A stretch of 64,000 bases of DNA from Oscheius dolichura (lineage: Eukaryota; Nematoda; Chromadorea; Rhabditida; Rhabditidae), in the NCBI GenBank assembly GCA_932521035.1, contig OW051493.1, positions 5,208,001-5,272,000 on the forward strand, read 5' to 3'. Made by a program: the position numbers and the translations under genes. The notes under the pieces are model-generated. The model was not told where the DNA came from. It saw nothing but the letters and a program-made list of their open reading frames with translations, and did not search any database. Each line of letters begins with the position of its first letter. Positions within the stretch are counted from its first letter, which is position 1. This document shows, in pieces, positions 20,881 to 31,306 of this stretch.

Positions 20881-21728
20881 ATGTCTAGTGCCCCTCCTAA
20901 CCAGCGTGTTCCGCTATCAAACAATTCCTTCTTCCAGAGGCGGGGGGCGCTGATAACCTCTAATCCGGCAGTCCGACCACGTGTGTGTGACTCCCGAAAG
21001 GAAGTTTATGAAATTCTCACCTGATTCAGCCGGGACAACAGACTACAAGTGACCTGGTTGAGGAGTAAATCCCCGGTTTTATTACAACAAGCCCTGCTCA
21101 ATTTGTTGGAGGCGGGGCGCGTCCTGTGCAAATACTGCTTCCTGCTCCCTCACATGATGGCCTCCACCCCGGGTTGGTTCGAACTCGAAGAAGCCCGTCT
21201 CCTCGTCTGGGAGGGCGTCTGCTTCCTCCGGTCTCCGGCCTCCCTTCGTCTGTTCAAGTGTTCCCCCGACGGAATCCTGAGCATTTCGTTGTCGGCTGCC
21301 TATCTTCCCCGAGAGGTCAGACACAAAATATCACGCTAGTTGCCTGCCATACCGTAATCAACAAAGGCCCATATCAGCGAGGAGAACAAAAAGAGGTTCT
21401 AGGTGACGTCGGAGGGCTACTGGCAGTGCGTCGAGCTGGAAGGAGTCCTGGCCGACGAGTCCCTTCTGTACTACCACGCGGACTGCCCCTTCAAGGCCAC
21501 TCGGCTCCTCAAGGTTCGAATCTTGTCCTCTCTCCATCTATTAATCTTTAGCATGTTCTGAAAACAACGGAATCTTCCTTCCTCTCTTTGAATGCCCGGC
21601 TGGATGACGATCCCCTCCGCACAGGGGATAAGGCCATCTGCTCCAGTCGGCTGTCCTCCTGGATCAGTACAATAACCTCGTTCTGCCCCTGCCCCACCCT
21701 GACCATCGACCGGAACATGCCTCTCTGA
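20881..21728 (+). CDS. Unrecognised multi-exon protein
   Basis: Four spliced pieces fit one frame. The first starts MSSAPPNQRVPLSNNSFFQR and ends near TSNPAVRPR. A 44-46 nt intron joins to RDNRLQVTWLRSKSPVLLQQ and ALLNLLEAGRVLCKYCFLLP, with GWFELEEARLLVWEGVCFLR and SPDGILSISLSAAYLPRE. An intron ending TTCTAG joins in frame to VTSEGYWQCVELEGVLADES. A last exon reads HVLKTTESSFLSLNARLDDD and ends RNMPL-stop at 21728. GC-rich third positions match the neighbouring GC-block genes and support coding. No domain was recognised; helical segments dominate the middle. It converges on AGMO with a 194-bp gap. The start could lie further upstream. Confidence 0.5.
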
Positions 21729-21922
21729 CACCCTTTTCCCATCTCGATTAAGCGATCTCTCGTGTGTACTGCTCCAGCTGTCCGGATGACGAATCGAGTT
21801 GATTGGCCCCCACATCAATCGAAAAGAGTAATTGAACGCCCTCTCCCTCCACATATCCACAATAAAACGTCTTCATTATGCGAGTATAATACAAGTATGA
21901 GCAGAGGGAGGAGGAAGGCGGC

Positions 21923-23486
21923 TTAGAGGACCTTCTGCTTCTTGGGGGTGAAGCCACCCCACGCCAGGAGGAGGGCTCCGAAGATACACACCTTACAGTA
22001 GAGGGCTACGTGGGGGACGGCCAGATACGAACACACTTGGACGGCCACAAACATGCTGGTCACGTCATAGAGGGTGGCAAACCATCGGTGGTCCAGGTAG
22101 TACCCAAACATTTGGATCCTGACGAGGAGGAACGAGACGCAGAGGAGAAAGTCGGGCCAGGACAGGTCCAGACGAGTCTAAGATGGCCAGGGTATAACTG
22201 GAGGGGACTGGGACTCACGTGATTGAACAGGAAGACACTGTAGACGAGGACGGCCGAGTTGAAGACGAGGTATGCCTTGAGGGGAAGGGACAGCGGCGGG
22301 TTGTAGATCTCGACGGCCTCATCGACCTCGGGGATGCCCTCGGTCGGGTCCTCGTTGTGTTTCCAGAAGAAGAACCAGTGAGTCTTGACCCCGGGGAAGT
22401 AGCCCGGTGGCATGAAGATGGTCTTGACCTGGAAAGGGACTCTTATACTTGCCCCGCCGGCTAACTGTACCTTATTCCACACGCCGGGGAACAGTTCCTT
22501 GCCGTCCTTGCCCCTCATCTGCCCCTTGTCGTAGCCGAAAAATTTGAACTCGAACGACTGTAGCCACAGCTGGTCGAAGGAGCGGACGGGCTCGACCAGG
22601 CCGAAGGCGATCTCCTCGTCGTCCCGGGGGGCGGCATAGGTTCCGAACATTCTGAAGACAGTCAATAGAGGGGCTGACTGGCCCGTACTCACCTGTCCCA
22701 AATAATTAGCGTTCCCCCGAAATTCTTATCAATACAGTACTTGTTTTTGCCGTGATGAACACTATGTGTCCGAGGAGTGACGAGGACGTACTCGAGAGGG
22801 CCGAGGTGGGGGATGAAGTGGGAATGAAGCCAGAACATACGGATGAACATCATGTAGCGGTGGACGAGATAGACATTCGGCGGGATGAAGAAACACTGCA
22901 TCAGCTCGAAGACCATGGAACAGATATCCTAAAAGGGGGGCAGGTACACCTCGAGAACGAGAGGGGAACTACCTGGATGGCCCCCTGTCTCATGGAGATG
23001 CTGAGATTGAAATACTCGGAGGAGTGGTGGACCTGATGGAATGCCCAGAAGATGCCGATCTCGTGCTGGGCACGGTGGGTGAGGTAGTAGATGAAGTCGG
23101 TGGTGAAGAGACAGAGCAGCCAGACCCAGGGACTGTCCCAGGGCAGGTGGACCACGGCCAGGTGGTTGTAGAGATCTTCGTAGACGAGGGCGGCCAGGGA
23201 ACGGCCACCAAACCTGGAGGACGGCTACTGTAGGCCGGGGGGTGGCTTACTTGAAGAGGAGGTTGAGGATGGAGGCGTTGAGACTGGTGAGGGAGTCGTT
23301 GAGAGCCCACTTCTTTTTGTCCATACAGGCCAGCTCGAGGATGATCAGCAGGAGGAACCAGGTCATCGACCGGTCCACGTAGTTCGGGACCTGGTCCATC
23401 GTGGGGAAGGTGGTCTCATTGGGGGAGACGAGGAGGAGCGAGGCCCGGAGGTTGTTGGGGTCGAGTCCTTTGAGAATAAAAGACAT
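21923..23486 (-). CDS. AGMO: Alkylglycerol monooxygenase (fatty-acid hydroxylase superfamily)
   Basis: Integral ER-membrane, tetrahydrobiopterin-dependent enzyme that cleaves ether lipids. Order: MSFILKGLDPNNLRASLLLV, helix SMTWFLLLIILELACMDKKK, helix WVWLLCLFTTDFIYYLTHRA. The di-iron histidine motifs are all present: THRAQHE, HQVHHSSEYFN and THSVHHGKN, with the family stretches LEYVLVTPR, KYCIDKNFGGTLIIWDR and MFGTYAAPRDDEEIAFGLVE. The middle contains IYNPPLSLPLKAYLVFNSAV, and the tail has helices WFATLYDVTSMFVAVQVCSY and CIFGALLLAWGGFTPKKQ before the stop. The length (near 450 residues) suits the family. GC-rich, with about eight short introns. Confidence 0.93.
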
Positions 23487-23982
23487 GGCGAGCCAGCTGA
23501 GGCGACCGTGGTAGGGCCCTCCTGGAATCCCCCTATATATGCCGGCGATAAGCGGCTGATTGGGCTACGCCGTAGCGCCAGAATGGAGGCAACAGTGGTG
23601 CAAAATATAAATCAATGGCGATTTTTTGTAGATAAGCACGTGCGAATTAAGATAAGCTGATGAGAACAAACATCAAATATTTCAATTGTCCGGCTGGGGT
23701 GATCGCCTCGGACCCGGCCAGTGGCCCTCCTCCTCCCGGTATCCCCTCAGATGTGTCCTGGTTACGGTCTCTCCTCTGGTTGCTCTCTCCCCCGCGTGTC
23801 CCCGTTTGCGTTGTTATCTCTTCTCCACGATCTTTCGATTGTCTTCGGCATACTGTAGCTCCCCTGATCAGTCGTTAAAATGCCTATCAAGAACTGTTAA
23901 AAGGGTCCAAACTGAAGATTTACGTCCCGGGACTCTGACCCTTCTTGTAGTCTGGACAGCTATTGTCCAATTATTAGGTTAT
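23487..23982. other. Intergenic DNA upstream of AGMO
   Basis: About 500 bases where composition falls from GC-rich to AT-rich. Open frames exist on the plus strand, but none resembles a known protein. Probably holds the AGMO promoter. Confidence 0.3.
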
Positions 23983-24293
23983 AACATAAGTCTTGTCCCT
24001 GGGTTTCCCACAAATCCCCGTGCTCCAATTCTTTTTCCCTTATATTCTACGCCTCGTTTCCGTTGATACCGTTAGACCCGCCTCATCGAGAGCAGTCGAT
24101 TGACACCAAAATCAGAGTTTTTGGAAGCGATGTCACCCAAGGTTTGGCGCCTTTTTTTCGGTTGTCAAAATTCACGGTGACATGCAAATGAACTGAAAAT
24201 TGGTGGATAACCATAAAACGAGGCGTAGAATATAAGGGGAAAAGAATTGGAGCACGGGGATTTGTGGGAAACCCAGGGACAAGACTTATGTTA
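23983..24293. mobile_element. Foldback element (about 310 bp, 77-bp inverted arms)
   Basis: The left arm 23983-24059 (begins AACATAAGTCTTGTCCCTGG) and the right arm 24216-24293 are reverse complements with about one mismatch. The 156-base centre has no coding potential. The near-identity of the arms suggests a recent or hairpin-maintained insertion; probably a MITE. Confidence 0.8.
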
Positions 24294-24479
24294 CAATCTA
24301 TTACTCAGCCCATGTGATAAACACCAATAAATGTTATGTGGCGACTTTGGACTGGTCTCGACCATGATCTATACAGAAGAACAAACTATATCCAGAAGAC
24401 CTGAGTTACTCTCGAAACGCTACCATCACCATGGCGACGGGCATCCTCTCCAGCTGGCTCTTGACCGGCATCCCTTCGA

Positions 24480-25111
24480 ATGGCCAGCCTTTACCCGCTG
24501 ATCCTATCTCTTCAATTGTTTATACTCTTTTTGGACCTCGTCTTCAATGCAGCTTGTACTCTCATCAACACTAACAACACGACACTTCTTATGGTCTACA
24601 TGTCAGTTTTATGAAGGTAACCAGAAAAGACCCCTTTCTAGGCTACAAGATACACTCATTGTTATTGCCATAATTGTGCTGGCCATCACTTTCTCCTCGA
24701 CGTTTGTATTTCAAGCTGGACTTATCACCATTCTTCTCAAGGTACTCCGAAAGAAGCATCTATTGTTTCTGCTTAGAAATTTGCGGGGTCCATCATCTTT
24801 TCTGTTCTCTATTTGCTGACTTCTATTATGTTTCATTACGTTAACTTAGTAAGTCATTCGGTGATACAATGGATCCTTATTAGAATAGCAAATGGGACGA
24901 CGACAGAACAGAGTCCTGGTCACCTTGGCTATACATCCTCTATGTATTCCACCGACTTAGTCAGTTTCCACATGAACAACCCCATATGACGATTTCAGTA
25001 GCGGTCTTCTATTATACTTCATACAAGAGAGCCGCTTTACTGCTATCAGACCCAAAATATCATGGAATAACTGAATGGCTGAAAATGAAGCTCCGACAAG
25101 TAGGACACTGA
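24480..25111 (+). CDS. TMEM138: TMEM138, ciliary transition-zone membrane protein
   Basis: Four-helix membrane protein needed at the base of cilia (JBTS16 family). The start MASLYPLILSLQLFILFLDL aligns with the human N-terminus (YSLVLSLQFLLLSYDL). A 40-nt intron ending CTAG joins TTLLMVYM to LQDTLIVIAIIVLAITFSST, followed by the hallmark TFVFQAGLITILLK. Then FAGSIIFSVLYLLTSIMFHY, the charged loop TESWSPWLYILYVFHRLSQF, VAVFYYTSYKRAALLLSDPK and YHGITEWLKMKLRQVGH-stop. This end matches the human pattern FYKRTAVRLGDP. AATAAA follows at about 25112. It converges on RPB5, 118 bp apart. Its presence means the animal retains ciliary transition-zone genes. Confidence 0.9.
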
Positions 25112-25229
25112 AATAAATTTTTTGAAAAATTCATTCAAATTCCGTCTCGGGAGAAGTACAATTGAAAGCAACAACTACAACAAACATACTGTAATAATTG
25201 TGTGAATATTAGTTAACAGGCACGTGAGA

Positions 25230-26003
25230 TCAGGTAACAATACGGTAGGTAATATAGCGGCCTGCTGTTTCCGAAGGCCGAATAATTTTCACGACTTGCC
25301 CACGTTTTAAACCGAAATAACGAGCTACCGGATCAGAAAGTTGGATTCGCGGAAGTTGAGACTCTTTCAACTTACTGAAAAAAGATGATGATTGAAAATA
25401 CAAATTGCAATAAAACTTACTATCTAGCCAAAAGTTCCTTTTTTTCATCACTCGTCATTACTACATGTTCTGGGACGAGTTCATGCTCCGTAATGTTAAC
25501 CATTAATTCTGCTTCAAGGAATTGCTCTAAGAGATACTTTGGAGCCATATCTGCTATGGACTGTTTTGCTGAAGGAGTCATCCCAACTTGAACCACTAGA
25601 ATAGCTCTTGTAATATTTTGTTCTTGCATTTGTTGACAAATAACCTATAATACGCGAAATATCTGTATCAAAAGAAATTGTAAAAAAATTACTTTGATGG
25701 TTTTGATACCAATTTTTGGATCATCGGGGAAAAAGACAAACATTTGATCCGTAGGGTCATCATTGTGGGCTACAAGAACTGTCAGTTCGCTCCGAGCTGG
25801 TTTCTTCTCACTGGGTCTGTCCCCAAATTGCTCCTGAAAAAAGAAATAAATGCTAAGAAAATATAATAAAAACTTACTTTGAATTGGTCTAAAGTTTGAT
25901 CTAATTCATCCTGTGTTACCAAATAACCGCGATCATGGCACATTTGCATTATAGTTTTCCTCACTCTCCACAGTTTATAAGTTTCGAGCTCATCGTCGGC
26001 CAT
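25230..26003 (-). CDS. POLR2E: RNA polymerase subunit RPB5 (RPABC1)
   Basis: Subunit shared by nuclear RNA polymerases I, II and III. The start [20 protein letters not shown] follows a TTTTTCAG-GAA acceptor-like site. Order: [20 protein letters not shown], the jaw-domain parts [20 protein letters not shown] and [20 protein letters not shown], then the assembly domain with [40 protein letters not shown] and [20 protein letters not shown] ending RIVT-stop. All conserved RPB5 motifs are present at full length (about 210 residues). Four short introns. It sits in an AT-rich island between GC-rich blocks. Confidence 0.97.
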
Positions 26004-26555
26004 TTCCTGAAAAATAAATTGGCGTTTTATCTGACTAGCGAATACAGCGCATATGAGAAGGAGAAAGAATAAGTGGATACAACAGTAGAAGTTGTACAAA
26101 GACTGTTGGTGAATTTCGATAAGCGGCAAAAGAGAGAACGTTGAATTTTCGGGTCAAAGGACTGGTATGTTGATTGGAGCAGCTTTTTGTTCGCATTTTT
26201 GGACAATTTTCTACAGTACACAACTGGGATAAAACCGTTATTAGAGAATTCAATATCGAGGTCAGAGATATAGCAGAAGTACAGTGGCAAATAAAAGTGA
26301 TTACATTGATTAGTTGATTGTATATAGTAATTTTTAAGTAGAGTCAAACGAGCCTCGGTACGTCTGTATTGATAAAAACCTAATGAATGTCTCTTGATTG
26401 ATGAATAAGAGCTAAGAAAATAAAGTAAAAGGTAAAAATAGTTGGAAACACAATGCGCATGTTGTTTCTGGTCATAGCCGCAATTTGCGCAGCCTGAATT
26501 TGTCCAGCTGCGAGGCCTCCTCTCCGGCCAGGCGACTGACCACTAGTTCATTCCA
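26004..26555. other. Divergent intergenic region
   Basis: About 550 bases between RPB5 and the GDSL esterase. A minus-strand frame of 106 codons exists, but its composition does not look like a protein. Composition rises sharply to GC-rich after about 26480. It probably carries both promoters. Confidence 0.3.
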
Positions 26556-27625
26556 ATGCTCGTACCTCTCGCCTTCCTCCTCCAGATATCCCTCACCACA
26601 GCCAGGATACTTCACAGGGTCAGTCTCTCTCTCCTCCCCTTATCGCGCCCCTTCCAGCCGCGAGAGTTCCGTTGTTCCTCCCTGGTAATATTCGGAGATT
26701 CCCTCTCGGATGACGGCGTGGAGGCTACCGGGGAAAGCCATGGGTTTACGCGGAACAGCAATGGAAAAGTTTGGAATGAATACGTCCAGGATATGTTACA
26801 ATGCGATGAGGTGAGAGATTCCTTTAGTGGGGACAGACGGAGTTCAGTACATAAACTACGCGTACAGCGGGGCCAAGAGTGGGGCGGACAACTTCTACTT
26901 CGAGGGATGGTCCGGGATCGGCTGGCAGGTAGAGAAGTACCTCGGCAGCACGCCTCGGCTGTCCAATGGTTTGTGCTTCCTTCGTCTCCCCCTATCCCCT
27001 TGTCAGAACCGCTGATAATTCTTCAAGCCGGCGGGGCCATAGATTTCTTCACCGGTGAAAAAGATCCGACAGCCGTCGTGAGAAATACCCAGGACTCGAT
27101 CTCCAACCTCACCGAGGTAGCCTCATCCCTTTAGATTAATAACCGGAGACATATAGGCCATGGAGACAGGCACACTCCTCGTGATGTCGGTGATGGACCT
27201 GGCCGGGGCGCCGGGGGTCCGGACGGCAGAGGAGGGCGACGAGCTGAGGAAGAGACTCACCGAACTCACGGCCGAGACCAACCGGGTCAGTCCCCTCCTC
27301 CCAGCCAACGAACTTTCTCCTTTTAGCAACTGTCCCGAGTGGTCCTCGACCCCGACCTGGGGACAAAGAAGCTCTACCCGGGGGTCAGGGTGCGGTTCAT
27401 CGATGTCAACCCGATAGTGATGTCGGCGATGCAGAGTCTCAACACGTCGCAGCCCTTCACCCACCACGAGGCCGGCACCAGGTATCCCGTCCTCCCTCGT
27501 CCTCCCAAGGGTATTCCAGAGCCCGGTCCGTCTATAAATTCGCCTACCACGACCTTTGGAACCCGTCGACGGTCGTCCACTACCAGCTGGCCAGGGAGAT
27601 CGTCCGCCAGCTGCAGGACTTGTAG
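26556..27625 (+). CDS. Secreted GDSL/SGNH-family esterase
   Basis: Serine esterase or lipase of the SGNH fold. The start MLVPLAFLLQISLTTARILH gives a signal peptide. A 39-nt intron joins to REFRCSSLVIFGDSLSDDG, where GDSLSDDG is Block I with the catalytic serine. Then NGKVWNEYVQDMLQCDE, INYAYSGAKSGADNFYFEGW (SGA in Block II), AGGAIDFFTGEKDP, METGTLLVMSVMDLAGAPGV and VRFIDVNPIVMSAMQSLN. The last exon has YHDLWNPSTVVHYQLAREIV, giving the Asp-x-x-His-like catalytic end (WNPSTVVH). It ends at TAG 27625. About five introns. Substrate unknown. Confidence 0.85.
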
Positions 27626-28077
27626 TGATAGAGAATGTTGTCTGTATAAAGAGATCCCTGCCGTCGTGTGTTCGGGGGAGGGCGCTTGTAAACGCCGTGT
27701 GCCTCTGTAAATCACATTTTATGGGCTGTGCCGGGTGTTTCTCTCGTAAATCTTGGCAACACTGCGTCCGTTTTACGGCCTCCTTGCGCCTCCTCCCCGT
27801 GTCCTCAAAACATTATCCTTTTCTTGCCCGGCCCGCGTCCCCTCTCCCTGAATCAGTCTCCTCCCCAATCCGCCCCTATCCACAGCATCAGCTGTTATCA
27901 TGATTAATTACCGTATCCGTCTAGTTCGCAGGTCCCAGCACGCGTCAGGTGACAGATTACCGTAGTCTCTCGCCTCAGTGTTCGCCCTCGTCTCATCCAT
28001 CATTCCAGAACATCATCCGAGCCCGTGAATCCCCTCCCGTCCAAATAGAGTCCCAACCCGCTAGTGATGGTGATGCG
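27626..28077. other. Intergenic region upstream of the Wnt gene
   Basis: About 450 bases, pyrimidine-rich, with no conserved frame. Holds the GDSL 3' end and the Wnt promoter or 5' untranslated region. Confidence 0.3.
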
Positions 28078-29968
28078 ATGAGGTGGCAGACGTTTCTCTG
28101 CGTGGTCATACTGCTGGTGGAGGAAGCCGTCGGCCTCAACTGGCTGTAAGTACTCGATGCTCTCCCCCGACAGACACTTTCAGAGCCCTGGGTCTGGCCG
28201 GGACGCGGGTCGATCGAAACAGACCGAGCACCTCCTGCCGGTCACTCAAAGGACTCAACAAGCGACAGATCAAGTACGTTGATACCCCGGTAGCCGGGAG
28301 GGACGAGGGGCTAGCAGACCATTTGCGATCAATTTTTGGGGTGGACGATGACTCATGGGAGCATTCGAGAAGCGGCCAGCCGTTTGTTTAGCCGGGAAAA
28401 CAAACGGTTCAGAAACATCGGGCATTATCCAATTGTATCCGCCTCCGATATACCAACGAACTGTTTCACAAGCGGTGGACACGGGGGCTGCTCAATACAA
28501 TTGTACGAAACAAGGACTGGATGATTTTAGATTCTGCCGCCAGTATCCCCTCCTGATGGAGTCGATCCGCCACGGGGCGGCCTCGGCCTGTACCGAGTGT
28601 CAGTACCAGTTCCACAAGCGGCGATGGAACTGTACCCTGCTGGATCCGGAGACCCGTCAAGTCCTGGACCACGTGTTGCTCTCCGAGGGAACCCGGGAGT
28701 CTGCCTTTGTGCATGCCATTTCGGCAGCCGGAGTAGCCTACAAGTAACCGTTCCCGGTGTTTTCCCCTACTTCTTCAGGGTGACCCGAGACTGTGCCAGA
28801 GGGCTGAACGGCGACCATTGCGGCTGTGACCACTCGAAGAAGATGGTGGGTCCCTTTCTTTCTATCCTCCCCTAGGTCACGCTATCCGGTGGCGGTAGTT
28901 ATCAGCCGGCCCCTTTAAGGGTGATAAAGAACAAAGCATAATCCTATTAACGGCGGTTAAAAATACCCGGGGTCCAGTGGAACAGATTCACGAACTTCGA
29001 CGCTTTTATCGGTGAGGACACCGCGTCCCCTCGAGTCATTTTCCCCCGACGAAGTTTAGGGCTGTTTAGGGCAGGGGCCACATTTATGGCCGGGGGAAAA
29101 GTGCGCTTTTGCTGACCATGTCTTTTGTTATCTTCGAAGGTTCTCTCCGCCAATACGGAAGAAGTCCATGAAAAAGCTACTGATAATATTTGAAAATCGG
29201 ACGAATTGTTTAGGATTACGCAATGGTCGGCTGCTCGGACCACGTCCAGTACGGGATTGGCATCTCCCGAGAGTTTGTAGATGCCGCTGAAAGGATAAAG
29301 AATGCTACAGACGCCGCGGCGGTCAACCTCCACAACAACCGGGCCGGCCGCCAGGTGCTCGAGAAGAGCCTCAAGCGGGAGTGCAAGTGCCACGGAATGA
29401 GCGGCTCCTGCGAGGTCAAAACCTGCTGGGATGCTCTGCCCACGTTCAGGTTGGACGGGGCACTCTCTTCAATATCTGATAATGTCAGGGAGATCGGCCT
29501 TCTGATCAAAGATAAGTTCGACGGGGCCTCGGAGGTGACGGTGGAGGAGGACGAGGATCTCCAGCCGCGGCTTATCATGAAGAACAACCAGTTCAAGCGA
29601 CACACCAACGCCGACCTGGTAGGCCCCTTCCTCCTCCTCCTCTCCATTTTCTGTTCAGGTCTACAGTCGGCCATCCCCCGACTACTGTGATGCGGATGCC
29701 GAGCGAGGGATCCTGGGCACCCAGGGAAGGGAGTGCAATGTCACCTCCCAAGGGGTCGACGGCTGCCAGTTGGTCAGTCATTATCACGTGTCTTTTGTGC
29801 CTTGTGTCCGTATCTGTCGAAATAGATGTCTTTCAGCTCTGCTGCAACCGGGGCTTCGAGCGTCGCGTGTCGATAGTCCAAGAGCAGTGCAACTGCAAGT
29901 TCCACTACTGCTGCGAGGTCAAGTGTGACCAGTGCGAACGGCGAGTCGAGCGGCATTTCTGTCTCTAG
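28078..29968 (+). CDS. Wnt ligand, Wnt4-like
   Basis: Secreted lipid-modified signalling protein. The start [20 protein letters not shown] is a signal peptide. Introns: 28274-28530 (257 nt), one of about 38 nt near 28742, 28846-29213 (368 nt), 29619-29658 and one near 29774. After splicing: [20 protein letters not shown] with [96 protein letters not shown] (with the acylated serine), [51 protein letters not shown] and [20 protein letters not shown] ending HFCL-stop. The C-terminal half is closest in pattern to Wnt4. The usual Trp before the SGCSD motif is not seen; the site reads YAMVGCSD. Confidence 0.95.
28380..28407. repeat. Short perfect stem-loop in the first Wnt intron
   Basis: CCGTTTGTTT (28380-28389) and AAACAAACGG (28398-28407) pair perfectly around an eight-base loop. 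It lies in the 257-nt intron 28274-28530, one of only two long introns in the gene. Confidence 0.55.
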
Positions 29969-30309
29969 TTGGTCTCATTCTCATGAATATTTACTCTGTA
30001 TTATATCACACACAACCCGTCTCTGTACCCGGAGGGAGAATAAAAGGAGATCTTCACGCGGTCCGGGTCCGGCCGTCGTCGTCATGCCATGTCACCCGCT
30101 TGCTCGTCAGCGTCCTCGCCCGGGGTTTCTGGTCATCCGTCGGCTGAAACATAAAACTTTCATAAATTTTATTAACGGCCTGATACAAAATAGACTGTGC
30201 TCGGTCGTCGCGTCCCTATCTTTATTGCTCATTTATGCGAATTCCTCTGCTGCTTTTATCCAAAAACGCCATAAAAATCAGCGAATCCTGCTCAAAAGCG
30301 AGCGGCGAG
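29969..30309. other. Convergent 3' flanks
   Basis: About 340 bases between the Wnt stop and the end of the PRR5-like gene. AATAAA near 30041 is a plausible Wnt polyadenylation signal. On the other strand several AATAAA-like sites could serve the PRR5-like gene. No further gene seen. Confidence 0.4.
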
Positions 30310-31306
30310 TCAACGGACAAACAGACGGACACAAACCTTAGGAAGGCCCATGGCCTGCTGGGCGATATCGGAGAACATTCTGTACATATGGCTGTCGTCG
30401 TGGGTCTCGAGCAGAACAATGAACAGCATGGCCTCCAGCTCGACGAGGCGGATCGTCGGGGAGAGCATCTTCAGGAGGACCTTGTCCCGGAAGGCCGAGA
30501 GCACCGATCTCCGGATGTTAAAGTCATCGCGATGACGCTGAAATTACCGGGGTTGGGAGGGGAGGACGGGGGTAACTCACAGTCAACGGGTACAACATGC
30601 TCTGGAGGGAGGGGATCGTCGTCTGGTAGAGGGTGGACCACATGTCGACCATCGCCTGGGTGTCGTTCTCCAGTTTCTGGAAGGACAGCTCGGACGCCTG
30701 GCACTGGAAGGCCTTGCACGCATTGTTTTCGAGGGTACAGTGTGCTGCTCCATTCTGGAAAGGGGTTCGTGTTGGGAGTCAATAGATTCTGGGCGATCAC
30801 GTGCCCGTGTAAGTTGGGGTGGAAGTCACCTAAGCCTCAGATAAGAGACAATTTTTAAAATCAGCTCACAATGAGAACTATCGCATACCTCTGCCTGGAT
30901 GAATTCGATCAGCTGGTCTTTTTCCACGTCGGTCAGGAGCTCGAGGTCCTGGGCCACACGTTGCCTGTCCTCGAAACTGGCCGACGAGCCTTGAAGTGTC
31001 GAAAGAATCCACAGTTCGCAGGACTGGGAGTGGGAGATGCTGCCCCGGCTGGGCGTCGTAGGGGGGCTCCTCTTCAGGGAGAAGTTCTTCAGGGACAGTC
31101 TCCGGTTGGAAGCTAAAGCCTGTCTTTGATCCACTGAGGATGGGATGACTTACGCAAGAAGCCGGGGTGGAAGGCGATATTAGATAGGAACATGTTGTGG
31201 GAGAGATCTGGAGCAGACCCTGTAATATGCGAATGAGTTCGTCTGAACCCAAGAAGACGGGGAGAGAGGAGAGGAGCACAGCGCCTGAGTGCACCCTGCT
31301 TATCAT
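30310..31306 (-). CDS. HbrB/PRR5 (Protor)-like protein, putative TORC2 subunit
   Basis: Probable TORC2 accessory protein. A basic N-terminal part (SNRRLSLKNFSLKRSPPTTP) leads to LELLTDVEKDQLIEFIQAE, then CTLENNACKAFQCQASELSF with QKLENDTQAMVDMWSTLYQT, IPSLQSMLYPLTQ, then IRRSVLSAFRDKVLLKMLSP and LVELEAMLFIVLLETHDDSH ending MGLPKVCVRLFVR-stop at 30310. The pattern of a helix ending in LQ-x-x-x-YP followed by R-x-x-x-L-x-x-FRD-x-V-L is that of the HbrB/PRR5 family. The 5' exons (before about 31130) are uncertain: two frames are possible between 31135 and 31306. The identification is by motif only. Confidence 0.6.
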
